A stretch of DNA of 64,000 nt from Terracoccus luteus (GCF_003635045.1 NZ_RBXT01000001.1:930001-994000), one strand, 5' to 3'. Positions 45,988-54,012 are shown, counted from the stretch's first letter. The notes: generated by a model from the sequence alone, not told the origin. Numbers and translations are program-made.

Positions 45988-46033
45988 GGATGCCGTGGGG
46001 CCGGGCAAGCAGCGACCCGGCCCCACGGCATCC
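45988..46033 (+). terminator. terminator after amtB-glnK
   Basis: Perfect 18-bp stem (45988-46005 with 46016-46033), loop CAAGCAGCGA. It would reduce transcription into the repeat array and glnD. The outer ends again contain GGATGCC and GGCATCC. Confidence 0.8.
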
Positions 46034-46055
46034 GTGCCGTCGCGGGCCCCACCGG

Positions 46056-46214
46056 CAGGGCACGAGCGCAGGGCACGACCAGCAGGGCACGACCAGCAGG
46101 GCACGACCAGCAGGGCACGACCGCAGGGCACGACCAGCAGGGCACGACCGCAGGGCACCACACGCATGACAGGCACGGCACGGCACGGACGGCACGACGG
46201 CACGACGGACGTAC
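46056..46214 (+). repeat. 13/14-bp tandem repeat array ahead of glnD
   Basis: Units of CAGGGCACGACCAG (14 nt) or CAGGGCACGACCG (13 nt): 46056, 46069, 46083, 46097, 46111, 46124 and 46138, then a decaying GCACGGCAC tail to about 46214. No open frame of note on the plus strand. The stretch 45958-46256 holds this, the terminator and no gene. Confidence 0.85.
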
Positions 46215-46256
46215 GGAACGACACACGCAGGACGACACGCGGGGGCGGCGCACGAC

Positions 46257-48620
46257 ATGACAGATGTGACCTCGAGGCGGCTCGACCTCGCCGGCACCCG
46301 CAGCTTCGCGGCGCCCGGCGCCGGGGCCCAGCGTCGGCGGGCCCTGGCCGAGTTCGGCTTCTCGTGGCTGCAGGACCTCTGGCGGGACGCCTGCGCGGGC
46401 CGGCGGCACGAGGGCGTGGCCCTGGCCGCCGTCGGGTCGCTCGCCCGCGGCGACGGCGGTCCCCTCAGCGACTACGACCTCGTGCTCGTCCACCACCCGC
46501 GCGGCCTGTCGGGCAAGGAGGTCGGCGCCTTCGCCGACAAGCTCTGGTACCCGATCTGGGACGCCGGGGTGCGGCTCGACCACAGCGTGCGCACCGTCTC
46601 GGAGTGCCGCGCCGTGGCGAGCGACGACCTGTCCGCCGCCGTCGGCCTGCTCGACCTCACGCACGTCGCCGGTGACGCCGACGTCGTCAACGCGGCCCGC
46701 TCGACGGTGGCCCACGACTGGCGCGCCAACGCCCGGACCCGCCTGTCGGAGATGCACGAGTCGGTGCTGGCCCGGCACGCCCGGCAGGGTGACCTCGCCC
46801 ACCTCGTCGAGCCCGACCTCAAGGAGGCCCACGGCGGGCTGCGCGACATGTCGGTGCTGCGCGCGCTCACCGCGGCCTGGCTCACCGACCGGCCGCACGG
46901 CGAGGTCGACCTCGCGCACGAGCGGCTGCTCGACGTGCGCGACGCCATCCACGTCGTCACGGGTCGGGGCCGCGACCGCCTCACCCGCGAGGAACAGGAC
47001 GCCTGCGCCGCGCTGCTCGGCTACACCGACAGCGACGACCTGCTCACCGACGTCTCGACCTCGGCGCGCACGGTGGCCTACGCCGTCGACGGCACCCTGA
47101 GGCGCGCCCTGCAGTCGCAGCGCGCCCGCACGCTGCGCGTCGGCCCGCGCCGCCCGCAGCTGGCCCCGCTCGGCTACGGCCTCTACCGCCACGACGGCGA
47201 GGCCGTGCTCGGGCCGTCGGCCGACCTCGCCTCCGACCCCGTCATCCCGCTGCGCGCCGCGCTCGTGGCCGCGCGGGGCGGCATCCCGCTGTCGCCGACG
47301 ACGCTGCGCAACCTCTCGGAGCAGGCCCCGTCGCTGCCGGAGCCCTGGCCGGAGGTCGCCCGCGGGCTCTTCTCCGACTTGCTCGCCGCCGGGCCCGGCC
47401 TCGTCACCGTGTGGGAGGGGCTCGACCTCGCCGGGGTGGTCGAGCGCTGGATCCCCGAGTGGCGCGCCGTGCGCAGCCGCCCGCAGCGCAACGCCGTGCA
47501 CCGCCACACCGTCGACCGCCACCTCGTCGAGTCGGTCGTCGCCGCGAGCGGCATGGTGCGCGACGTCGCCCGTCCCGACCTGCTCATGCTCGCGGCCCTG
47601 CTCCACGACATCGGCAAGGTCCCCGGCTCGACCGACCACTCGGTCACCGGCGCCCAGGTCGCCGACACCGTCCTGCGACGCATGGGGGTGCCCGACGCCG
47701 ACCGGGAGATCGTCGTGCGGCTCGTGCGTGAGCACCTGACGCTCGTCGAGCTCGCCACGCGCCGCGACCCCGAGGACCCGGCCACGATCTCGGCCCTCTC
47801 GGATGCCGTCGGGGGCTCGGTCACGACGCTCGACCTGCTGCGCGCCCTCACCGAGGCCGACGCCTCCGCCGCCGGGCCCAAGGCCTGGAGCGACTGGCGG
47901 GCCGGGCTCGTCGTGCGCCTGCACGCCGCCTGCCGCGCCGCGCTCGTCGCCGCGCACGAGGGTGACGAGCCGCAGGCGCTCGAGCCGGCGCCCTCGCTCT
48001 CGCTCAACGACGACGCGCTCGAGCGCATGGCGTCGGGGGAGCCGTACGTGCTCGTCTCCTCGCTCGGCGGGGCTCACCGGGTCGACGTCGTCGACCGTGA
48101 CCGGGCGGGCCTCTTCGCCGACACCGCCGGCCTCCTCGCCGCCCACGGGTTCGTCGTCCGCTCCGCGATCGTGCGCACCGTCGACGGGCTGGCCGTCAAC
48201 GAGTGGTGGGTCGACTCGCCCGGCGGGGAGACCCCGCTTCCGGCCGTCATCTCCCGCGACCTCATGCGCGTCGCGACCGGTGACCGCAGCCCCCTGGGCA
48301 GGCTGCAGCGGCGCCGATCGAGCGGCGTGCGCAGCCCCGGCACCGGGCACCCCGACTCGGCCCGCGCCATGGTCATCAGCAGCGCCTCCGACACGGCGAC
48401 CGTCATCGAGGTGCGGGCCACCGACCGGCCCGGGCTGCTGCAGGACATCGGCATCACGCTGGCGCGCGCCTCGCTGTCGGTGCGCTCGGCCCACATCGCC
48501 ACCTACGCGGGCCAGACGCTCGACACCTTCTACGTCACCGAGTTCGGCGGCGGGCGGCTGGCCCCGGCCCGGGCGGCGCAGGCGGTCGCCATGATCATCG
48601 ACACGTGCGACGGCCCCTGA
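46257..48620 (+). CDS. glnD: PII nucleotidyltransferase/removing enzyme GlnD
   Basis: 787-residue bifunctional enzyme modifying GlnK. Nucleotidyltransferase motif AVGSLARGDGGPLSDYDLV (GS...DxD) near residue 61, HD hydrolase domain LMLAALLHDIGKVPG, and two C-terminal ACT domains (VDVVDRDRAGLFADTAGLLAAHG and EVRATDRPGLLQDIGITLARA) that sense glutamine. Actinobacterial GlnD adenylylates rather than uridylylates. ATG 46257 follows the repeat array. No promoter hexamer was found directly upstream, so it may depend on readthrough from amtB-glnK. Confidence 0.96.
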   Translation: MTDVTSRRLDLAGTRSFAAPGAGAQRRRALAEFGFSWLQDLWRDACAGRRHEGVALAAVGSLARGDGGPLSDYDLVLVHHPRGLSGKEVGAFADKLWYPIWDAGVRLDHSVRTVSECRAVASDDLSAAVGLLDLTHVAGDADVVNAARSTVAHDWRANARTRLSEMHESVLARHARQGDLAHLVEPDLKEAHGGLRDMSVLRALTAAWLTDRPHGEVDLAHERLLDVRDAIHVVTGRGRDRLTREEQDACAALLGYTDSDDLLTDVSTSARTVAYAVDGTLRRALQSQRARTLRVGPRRPQLAPLGYGLYRHDGEAVLGPSADLASDPVIPLRAALVAARGGIPLSPTTLRNLSEQAPSLPEPWPEVARGLFSDLLAAGPGLVTVWEGLDLAGVVERWIPEWRAVRSRPQRNAVHRHTVDRHLVESVVAASGMVRDVARPDLLMLAALLHDIGKVPGSTDHSVTGAQVADTVLRRMGVPDADREIVVRLVREHLTLVELATRRDPEDPATISALSDAVGGSVTTLDLLRALTEADASAAGPKAWSDWRAGLVVRLHAACRAALVAAHEGDEPQALEPAPSLSLNDDALERMASGEPYVLVSSLGGAHRVDVVDRDRAGLFADTAGLLAAHGFVVRSAIVRTVDGLAVNEWWVDSPGGETPLPAVISRDLMRVATGDRSPLGRLQRRRSSGVRSPGTGHPDSARAMVISSASDTATVIEVRATDRPGLLQDIGITLARASLSVRSAHIATYAGQTLDTFYVTEFGGGRLAPARAAQAVAMIIDTCDGP

Positions 48621-48704
48621 GCCCACCGCCGCGCACCCCCGCCACCCCCTCGACCCTCTGACGGCGCGACCCGGCATCCGACGTAGGCGGGGGTGGCGGG
48701 GGTG

Positions 48705-48818
48705 GCGCAGGTTCTTGAAGGTGGCGGTCGGTCGGCCACCGGCCCGGCACCGGATAAAGTTGCGCGGGTGTTCGCATCCCTGTCTGACCGGCTGACCGCC
48801 ACCTTCAAGAACCTGCGC
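48705..48818. repeat. 25-bp perfect inverted repeat flanking the ffh promoter and start
   Basis: The upstream arm 48705-48729 is the exact reverse complement of 48794-48818, which codes for Ffh residues TATFKNLR. The 64-nt loop contains the TAAAGT -10 (48755-48760) and the GTG start (48768-48770). Confidence 0.95.
48755..48760 (+). promoter_or_regulatory. ffh leaderless -10 element
   Basis: TAAAGT, 7 nt before the GTG. It sits within the loop of the 25-bp inverted repeat. Confidence 0.6.
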
Positions 48819-50375
48819 GGCAAGGGCCGCCTGTCGGAGTCCGACGTCAACTCGACGATCCGTGACATCCGGCTGGCGCTGCTCGACGCCGACGTCGCGC
48901 TACCCGTCGTCAAGCGGTTCACCTCGGCGGTGCGCGAGCGCGCGCTCGGGGCCGAGGTCAGCGGGGCCCTCAACCCGGCCCAGCAGGTCGTCAAGATCGT
49001 GCAGGACGAGCTCGTCGGCATCCTCGGTGGGCAGACCCGCCAGCTCGAGCTGGCCAAGACGCCGCCGACGGTCATCATGCTCGCCGGACTCCAGGGGTCG
49101 GGCAAGACGACGTTCGCCGGCAAGCTCGGCAAGCGCCTCAAGGACCAGGGCCACACCCCGATCCTCGTCGCCGCCGACCTCCAGCGCCCCAACGCCGTGA
49201 CCCAGCTCGAGGTCGTCGGCGAGCGGGCCGGCATCCCGGTCTTCGCGCCCGAGCGCGGCAACATGGGTGGTCACGACGCCGTCCTCGACAGCGGTGAGGG
49301 CACGCGCTCGTTCGGCGACCCCGTGACGGTCTCGCGCCAGGGCATCGAGTTCGCCCGTGCCCGCCAGCACGACGTCGTCATCGTCGACACCGCCGGACGT
49401 CTCGCGGTCGACGAGAACCTCATGCAGCAGGCCGCAGACATCCGCGAGGCGATCCGCCCCGACGAGGTGCTCTTCGTCATCGACGCGATGATCGGTCAGG
49501 CCGCGGTCGAGACGGCGCAGGCCTTCCACGACGGCGTCGCCTTCACCGGCGTCGTGCTGAGCAAGCTCGACGGTGACGCCCGCGGTGGCGCCGCCCTGTC
49601 GGTCGCGGAGATCACCGGCGAGCCGATCATGTTCGCGTCGACGGGTGAGAAGGTCACCGACCTCGAGGTCTTCCACCCCGACCGCATGGCCAGCCGCATC
49701 CTCGACATGGGTGACGTGCTCACCCTCATCGAGCAGGCCGAGCGCGCCTTCGACAAGCGCGAGGCCGACGAGATGGCCCGCAAGTTCATGGCGGAGGAGG
49801 ACTTCACCTTCGAGGACTTCCTCTCGCAGATGAACGCCATCAAGAAGATGGGCTCGCTCAAGTCGATGCTCAAGATGATGCCGGGCATGCAGGGGATGCG
49901 TGACCAGCTCGACGCGTTCGACGACCGCGAGTTCGACCGCGTCGAGGCGATGGTCCGCTCGATGACGCCGTTCGAGCGCACCCACCCCAAGCAGATCAAC
50001 GGCTCGCGCCGCGCCCGCATCGCCAAGGGCTCCGGCGTCACCGTCACCGAGGTCAACCAGCTGCTCGAGCGCTTCGGCCAGGCCCAGAAGATGATGAAGT
50101 CGATGGCCCGCGGTGGTGGCGGCGGGCTGCCCGGCATGCCCGGCGTCCCCGGGGGTGGCAAGCGCGGGCGCGCGCAGCAGCCGCAGCGCAAGAAGAGCAA
50201 GAGCGGCAACCCGGCCAAGCGCGCGGCCGAGGAGCGGGAGGCGGCGCAGAAGGCGTCCGCCCGCCCCGCCGGCGGCGCCTTCGGTGGCCAGGGCGCCGAC
50301 GCCCCGGCCGACCCGACGGCCGACTTCGACCCGTCGAACCTGCCCAAGGGCTTCGAGAAGTTCCTCGGGCGCTGA
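48768..50375 (+). CDS. ffh: signal recognition particle protein Ffh (SRP54)
   Basis: 535-residue SRP GTPase targeting membrane and secreted proteins with FtsY. N domain FASLSDRLTATFKNLRGKGRLSESD, G1 GLQGSGKTTFAGKLG near residue 108, AADLQRPNAVTQLE, DTAGRLAVDENL, VLSKLDGDARGGAALS, and the Met-rich M domain (MNAIKKMGSLKSMLKMMPGMQGM, SRRARIAKGSG). The C-terminus has a long Lys/Ala/Gly-rich tail. GTG 48768 is supported by the TAAAGT element and by the conserved N-terminus. Confidence 0.98.
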   Translation: MFASLSDRLTATFKNLRGKGRLSESDVNSTIRDIRLALLDADVALPVVKRFTSAVRERALGAEVSGALNPAQQVVKIVQDELVGILGGQTRQLELAKTPPTVIMLAGLQGSGKTTFAGKLGKRLKDQGHTPILVAADLQRPNAVTQLEVVGERAGIPVFAPERGNMGGHDAVLDSGEGTRSFGDPVTVSRQGIEFARARQHDVVIVDTAGRLAVDENLMQQAADIREAIRPDEVLFVIDAMIGQAAVETAQAFHDGVAFTGVVLSKLDGDARGGAALSVAEITGEPIMFASTGEKVTDLEVFHPDRMASRILDMGDVLTLIEQAERAFDKREADEMARKFMAEEDFTFEDFLSQMNAIKKMGSLKSMLKMMPGMQGMRDQLDAFDDREFDRVEAMVRSMTPFERTHPKQINGSRRARIAKGSGVTVTEVNQLLERFGQAQKMMKSMARGGGGGLPGMPGVPGGGKRGRAQQPQRKKSKSGNPAKRAAEEREAAQKASARPAGGAFGGQGADAPADPTADFDPSNLPKGFEKFLGR

Positions 50376-50439
50376 GCCCCACGGCATCCGACGTGGCTTC
50401 CGAGGGAGCCGACCGGATGCCGGGAGCGTCCACCCCGAC

Positions 50440-50460
50440 GGAGCCGCGCACCGCGGCTCC
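50440..50460 (+). terminator. hairpin after ffh
   Basis: Perfect 9-bp stem GGAGCCGCG/CGCGGCTCC with loop CAC, 65 nt after the stop and just before the lipoprotein's ribosome-binding site. Confidence 0.5.
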
Positions 50461-50484
50461 CACCTCACGAACAGGAGCGCTCGC

Positions 50485-50844
50485 ATGCCCGCCCGCCGTC
50501 GCTCGGCCCTCGTCTCCGTCGGCACCGTCGCCCTCGTCACCGTCGGCCTGTCGGGCTGCTCGAACCAGGCCGACTACGACTACGCCGGCGTGTGCGTCGA
50601 CCAGAAGACGAACACCCGCGTCAGCGACGACCGGTGCGACAGCCGCCAGACCACCGGCTTCCACGGCGGCTACGGCTGGTACTACGTGCCGAGGGGCGTC
50701 GCGGCGCCCAAGGTCGGGCAGGCGGCATCCGGCGGGACGACCACCCCGCGCAGCGGCGCGTGGACGGGCAAGGGCTTCTCCGCCGACGGGGGCACGGTCA
50801 CCCGCGGCGGCTTCACGTCGGCGCACTCGACCCTCGGTGGGTGA
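50485..50844 (+). CDS. small Gly/Ser-rich lipoprotein, YgiB-like
   Basis: 119 residues. The basic start MPARRRSALV, hydrophobic core and lipobox GLSGC direct it to the membrane surface. The mature part has four Cys (GVCVDQKTNTRVSDDRCDSR and the lipid Cys), an aromatic GYGWYYVPRGVAAP segment and a Gly/Ser/Thr tail. Enterobacterial YgiB/YjfM lipoproteins have comparable composition and the same neighbour. Sequence similarity alone is weak; the assignment rests largely on context. ATG 50485 has AGGAG upstream. Confidence 0.7.
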   Translation: MPARRRSALVSVGTVALVTVGLSGCSNQADYDYAGVCVDQKTNTRVSDDRCDSRQTTGFHGGYGWYYVPRGVAAPKVGQAASGGTTTPRSGAWTGKGFSADGGTVTRGGFTSAHSTLGG

Positions 50845-50847
50845 CCG

Positions 50848-52062
50848 GTGGACCGCATCGCGTCCGTCCCGCGTGACGGCTGGCTGCAGACGGTGCAGGA
50901 CCAGGGGCTGACCTACGCGGTCGAGCGGTCCGAGGCCGGCGGCGGCGTCGAGCCCTACTGGGACGAGCGCGCCTGCTACACCTTCACCGAGCACGACGTC
51001 GAGCGGCTCGAGACGGCGACCGCCGACCTGCACCGGATGGCCCTCGAGGCGGTGCGGCGGATGGCGTCGGACCCGGGCATCACGGCGCGGCAAGGGCTGC
51101 CGGAGGGCTCGTTCCGCTGGCTCGCCGACTCGCTCGCCGACCCCGACGGCACCTCGCTCTACGGGCGGTTCGACCTCGCCTGGGACGGCGACGGGCCGCC
51201 GAAGCTGCTCGAGTACAACGCCGACACCCCGGCCGGGCTCGTCGAGGCGGCGGTCGTGCAGTGGATGTGGCTCGAGGACCTGCACCCCGACCGTGACCAG
51301 TGGAACCTGCTGCACGAGAGGCTGGTCGAGGCGTTCCGACGGCTGCGCCGGCGGGCCGGCATCGACCGCATGCACTTCGCCGTCGGCCAGGACGAGCCGA
51401 CCGAGGACTGGGCCACCGTCGCCTACCTGCGCGACGCCGCGCAGGAGGCCGGCCTGCTCGCCCTCGGGATCACGATGGAGGACATCGGCTGGGCCCACGA
51501 GGCGGAGCGCTTCGTCGACCTGCAGGGCGAGCCGATCACCCACTGCTTCAAGATGTACCCGACCGAGTGGATGCTGGCCTCGCCCTTCGGCCAGTACCTC
51601 GTGTCGGGGCGCTCGTGCACCCAGTGGGTCGAGCCGCCGTGGAAGCTGCTCGCCGGCTCGAAGGCGCTGCTGCCGGTGATGTGGGAGATGTTCGAGGGCC
51701 ACCCCAACCTGCTGCCCGCGTACTTCGACCACCCGCACGGGATGCCGGCCTACGCCGCCAAGCCGCTGTTCGGCTGGGAGGGCGACGGCGTGCGGGTCGT
51801 GAGCCCCGACGGTCTCGAGGAGACGCCCGCGACCCACTCCGCCGGCCAGCCGCTCGTCTACCAGCAGTACGTGCCGCTGCCCGACTACGACGGCAACCAC
51901 CCGGTGCTCGGCACGTGGGTCGTCGACGGCAAGCCGGCCGGTCTCGGAGTGCGCGAGTCGACCAACCTCATCACCAACACGCGTGCGCGCTTCGTGCCGC
52001 ACCTCATCCTCGGCCCGCGCTCGAGCCCCGACGACATCGCGTCGTGGGTGGCGCAGCCGTGA
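50848..52062 (+). CDS. glutathionylspermidine synthase-like ATP-grasp enzyme (YgiC/YjfC-like)
   Basis: 404 residues matching the GspS C-terminal synthetase fold: YWDERACYTFTEHDVERLE, YGRFDLAWDGDGPPKLLEYNADTPAGLVEAAVVQWMW (the ATP/metal-binding LEYNADTPA block), and C-terminal NHPVLGTWVVDGKPAGLGVRES. It lacks an amidase domain. Glutathione is not made by actinobacteria, so the amide-bond-forming substrate must differ; a membrane- or wall-associated peptide or polyamine is conceivable. GTG 3 nt after the lipoprotein gene; the stop is part of the 15-bp tandem repeat. Confidence 0.88.
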   Translation: MDRIASVPRDGWLQTVQDQGLTYAVERSEAGGGVEPYWDERACYTFTEHDVERLETATADLHRMALEAVRRMASDPGITARQGLPEGSFRWLADSLADPDGTSLYGRFDLAWDGDGPPKLLEYNADTPAGLVEAAVVQWMWLEDLHPDRDQWNLLHERLVEAFRRLRRRAGIDRMHFAVGQDEPTEDWATVAYLRDAAQEAGLLALGITMEDIGWAHEAERFVDLQGEPITHCFKMYPTEWMLASPFGQYLVSGRSCTQWVEPPWKLLAGSKALLPVMWEMFEGHPNLLPAYFDHPHGMPAYAAKPLFGWEGDGVRVVSPDGLEETPATHSAGQPLVYQQYVPLPDYDGNHPVLGTWVVDGKPAGLGVRESTNLITNTRARFVPHLILGPRSSPDDIASWVAQP

Positions 52063-52103
52063 CCGCCCTGCCCATGACCGCCCTGCCCATGACCGCCCTG
52101 CCC
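52059..52103 (+). repeat. 15-bp tandem repeat at the GspS stop
   Basis: Three exact-length units RTGACCGCCCTGCCC at 52059, 52074 and 52089 (first base G, A, A), followed by GTGACC. The first contains the TGA of the upstream gene. Read in frame from GTG 52059 they code MTALP repeats in a 31-codon frame that ends inside the DUF350 gene. Confidence 0.9.
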
Positions 52104-52144
52104 GTGACCCGTCCGACGCCCGACCGCCACCCCAGGAGAAGCCC

Positions 52145-52576
52145 ATGGACCTGATGGACCTGACCAGCCACGTCGGTTACGCCGCCGCCTACGCCGCGGT
52201 CGGCATCGTCATGCTCGGCCTCGGCTACCTCGCCCTCGACGTGCTGACGCCCGGGCACCTCGGCCGGCATATCTGGGTCGAGCGGTCGGTCAACGCGGCG
52301 GTCGTGCTCGGCGCCGGGTTCGTCGGCCTCGGCGGCATCGTCTTCACGGCCATCTGGACCAACGGCGAGTCCGGCTTCGGCTCGGCCCTGGTGTGGACGG
52401 TGGTCTTCGGCCTGCTCGGCGTGCTGCTGCAGGCGGCGGCCTTCCGGCTGCTCGATCTCGTCACGCCGGGGGACATGGCCGCGATGGTGGTGGAGAAGGC
52501 CTTCCACCCGGCCTGCGTCGTGGCGGCGGCCGTCCAGGTCGCGGTGAGCCTCGTCGTCACCGCCAGCATCGCCTGA
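52145..52576 (+). CDS. DUF350 membrane protein (YjfL-like)
   Basis: 143 residues with four predicted helices: AAYAAVGIVMLGLGYLALDVLTPG, SVNAAVVLGAGFVGLGGIVFTAIW, LVWTVVFGLLGVLLQAAAFRLLDLVTPG and CVVAAAVQVAVSLVVTASIA. The two internal halves both end in LDxLTPG/LDLVTPG, the internal duplication of DUF350. In enterobacteria the same family sits with GspS-like and lipoprotein genes. ATG 52145 is preceded by AGGAGA. Function unknown. Confidence 0.88.
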   Translation: MDLMDLTSHVGYAAAYAAVGIVMLGLGYLALDVLTPGHLGRHIWVERSVNAAVVLGAGFVGLGGIVFTAIWTNGESGFGSALVWTVVFGLLGVLLQAAAFRLLDLVTPGDMAAMVVEKAFHPACVVAAAVQVAVSLVVTASIA

Positions 52577-52590
52577 CCTCCGCCCGCGTC

Positions 52591-52671
52591 AACTGGCAGA
52601 TCAACTCGCAGGTGGTGCTGCCCTGACGACGCCTTCCGCCAGTTGATCTGCCAACTGATCCGCCAGTTGAC
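52591..52671. repeat. 81-bp repeat element, copy A (left of AbiEi-like gene)
   Basis: Contains a 13-bp perfect inverted repeat, TGGCAGATCAACT (52594-52606) and AGTTGATCTGCCA (52641-52653), with a 34-nt loop. 68 of 81 positions match copy B without gaps. Confidence 0.9.
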
Positions 52672-52703
52672 CGGAACAGCGCCAGCGCGGTTGCAGATCG
52701 ATC

Positions 52704-52784
52704 AACTGGCCGATCACCTTGCAGGTGCTGCTGCCCTGACGACACCACCCGCCAGCTGATCTGCGAGTTGATCTGCCAGTCGAC
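52704..52784. repeat. 81-bp repeat element, copy B
   Basis: Same orientation as copy A, 32 nt later; also carries GATCAACTGG and AGTTGATCTGCCAG-type arms. The stretch 52577-52861 holds copies A and B and no gene that I can see. Confidence 0.9.
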
Positions 52785-52861
52785 GGGTGAGAACGCTGGT
52801 CCCGTCCTGACCCTGTGGATGAGCCGGACGGCGATCGGGTCGGTGGCGGCACGCTGAGGCG

Positions 52862-53881
52862 ATGGAGCTGCCGGACCACCTTGCCTCGCTGGCCGACGAG
52901 CAGTGGGGCGTGCTCACGCGACGACAGCTCGTCGACGGGGGAGTCTCTCCCGCCATGGTCCGTTGGCGGGTGGGTCACCGGTGGCGGGCACTGCTCCCCG
53001 GGGTGCTACTGATGTCTCCCGGCCTACCGAGCGACGAGCAGCGTCTCGTCGCGGCGCTGCTCGCGGCCGGCCCGGAGTCGTGGCTCAGCGGCACGACCGC
53101 GGCGATGCGTCACGGACTCGTTCCTCCCGGACCGCTGGCACCCGTGCAGGTGATGGTCCCGTTCCCGGCCCGGAGCCGGCGCATCGGCTGGGTGACGGTG
53201 CGCGCGACCGCCCTGACCGACGAGCGCCTGCTCGCGCAGGGCCCGCTGCGGCTGGCCTGTCGCCCGAGGGCCCTGGTCGACGCCGCTGCCCAGGCCCCTG
53301 ACGACGATGCTGCGACAGCCATGATCATCCGCGCGGTGCAGGAGCGCCTCGTCAGGGTCGACGACGTTCAGCACTGGGTCGGGGTCCGGCGTCGCAACGG
53401 CACCGTTCGCCTCAAGAAGGCTCTCGCGGCGGCGGCCACGGGTGCGTGGTCGGTCCCGGAGGCCGAGCTCGGCGCCCTGCTCCGCCGGAGCGGCCGGTTC
53501 CCGCAGCTCATGGCCAACCCGGCGCTGGAGGACGAGAACAGCCGCCCCCTCACCACCCCTGACCTCTGGCTCGACGAGGTCGCCCTCGCCGTCATGGTCC
53601 ATTCGCGCCGGTTCCACGCTGGGGCGCTCGACTGGGACGCGACGGTCGACGGTGACGAGGACCTTCGGGAGTGCACCATCGAGGTCGTCGGGGTGACGCC
53701 CAACGCCATCACACGGCATCCGGACAAGGTCGTCGCCCGGGTGCTCGCCGCCCGTGAGCGTGCGGCCCGCCGTCCACGACCACCGGTCACGGCCACCCCG
53801 CGCGACTGGGCCGCACGCCTCGCGGGGGCGCCCCACGACGTGCCAGCCGATCATCCGGCACATCAACAGGCGGATCAGTAG
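52862..53881 (+). CDS. AbiEi-type winged-helix protein with degenerate endonuclease-like C-terminus
   Basis: 339 residues. The N-terminal 50 residues (ASLADEQWGVLTRRQLVDGGVSPAMVRWRVGHRWRALLPGVLLM) are the winged helix of AbiEi-family antitoxin domains. The C-terminal part, PDLWLDEVALAVMVHSRRFHAGALDWDATVDGDEDLRE, resembles DUF559/Vsr-like nuclease folds in position of Asp and Glu, but I cannot confirm catalytic residues. No AbiEii-type nucleotidyltransferase toxin is adjacent, so it is an orphan. Its last residues (VPADHPAHQQADQ) are coded by the right-hand repeat. Base composition is less extreme than the neighbours, suggesting transfer. Confidence 0.75.
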   Translation: MELPDHLASLADEQWGVLTRRQLVDGGVSPAMVRWRVGHRWRALLPGVLLMSPGLPSDEQRLVAALLAAGPESWLSGTTAAMRHGLVPPGPLAPVQVMVPFPARSRRIGWVTVRATALTDERLLAQGPLRLACRPRALVDAAAQAPDDDAATAMIIRAVQERLVRVDDVQHWVGVRRRNGTVRLKKALAAAATGAWSVPEAELGALLRRSGRFPQLMANPALEDENSRPLTTPDLWLDEVALAVMVHSRRFHAGALDWDATVDGDEDLRECTIEVVGVTPNAITRHPDKVVARVLAARERAARRPRPPVTATPRDWAARLAGAPHDVPADHPAHQQADQ

Positions 53882-54012
53882 GCGGTCGGTGCTGCTGGGG
53901 CAACGCCGAACGCCAGGTGATCTGCCAGTTGATCGGGATGCCGGGCGGCTGGGTCTCGCCAGACAATCAACCGGCGGATCAGCTGGCAGATCATCGGGCG
54001 GTGCGTGCTGCC
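53865..54012. repeat. repeat elements C and D (right of AbiEi-like gene)
   Basis: Copy C (53865-53934) aligns without gaps to the first 70 nt of copy A with about 50 identities, and starts inside the gene's 3' end. Partial copy D covers 53981-54012. Arms TGATCTGCCAGTTGATC (53918-53934) and GATCAGCTGGCAGATCA (53977-53993) are inverted with 16 of 17 matches. Confidence 0.8.

Noticed and set aside
46056-46214. Tandem repeats taken as a CRISPR array
   Set aside because: Units are contiguous 13-14 nt with no unique spacers and no cas genes nearby.
52591-54012. Repeats around the AbiEi-like gene as insertion-sequence ends
   Set aside because: No transposase or target-site duplication is visible. 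They are better described as related direct repeats with internal inverted arms.
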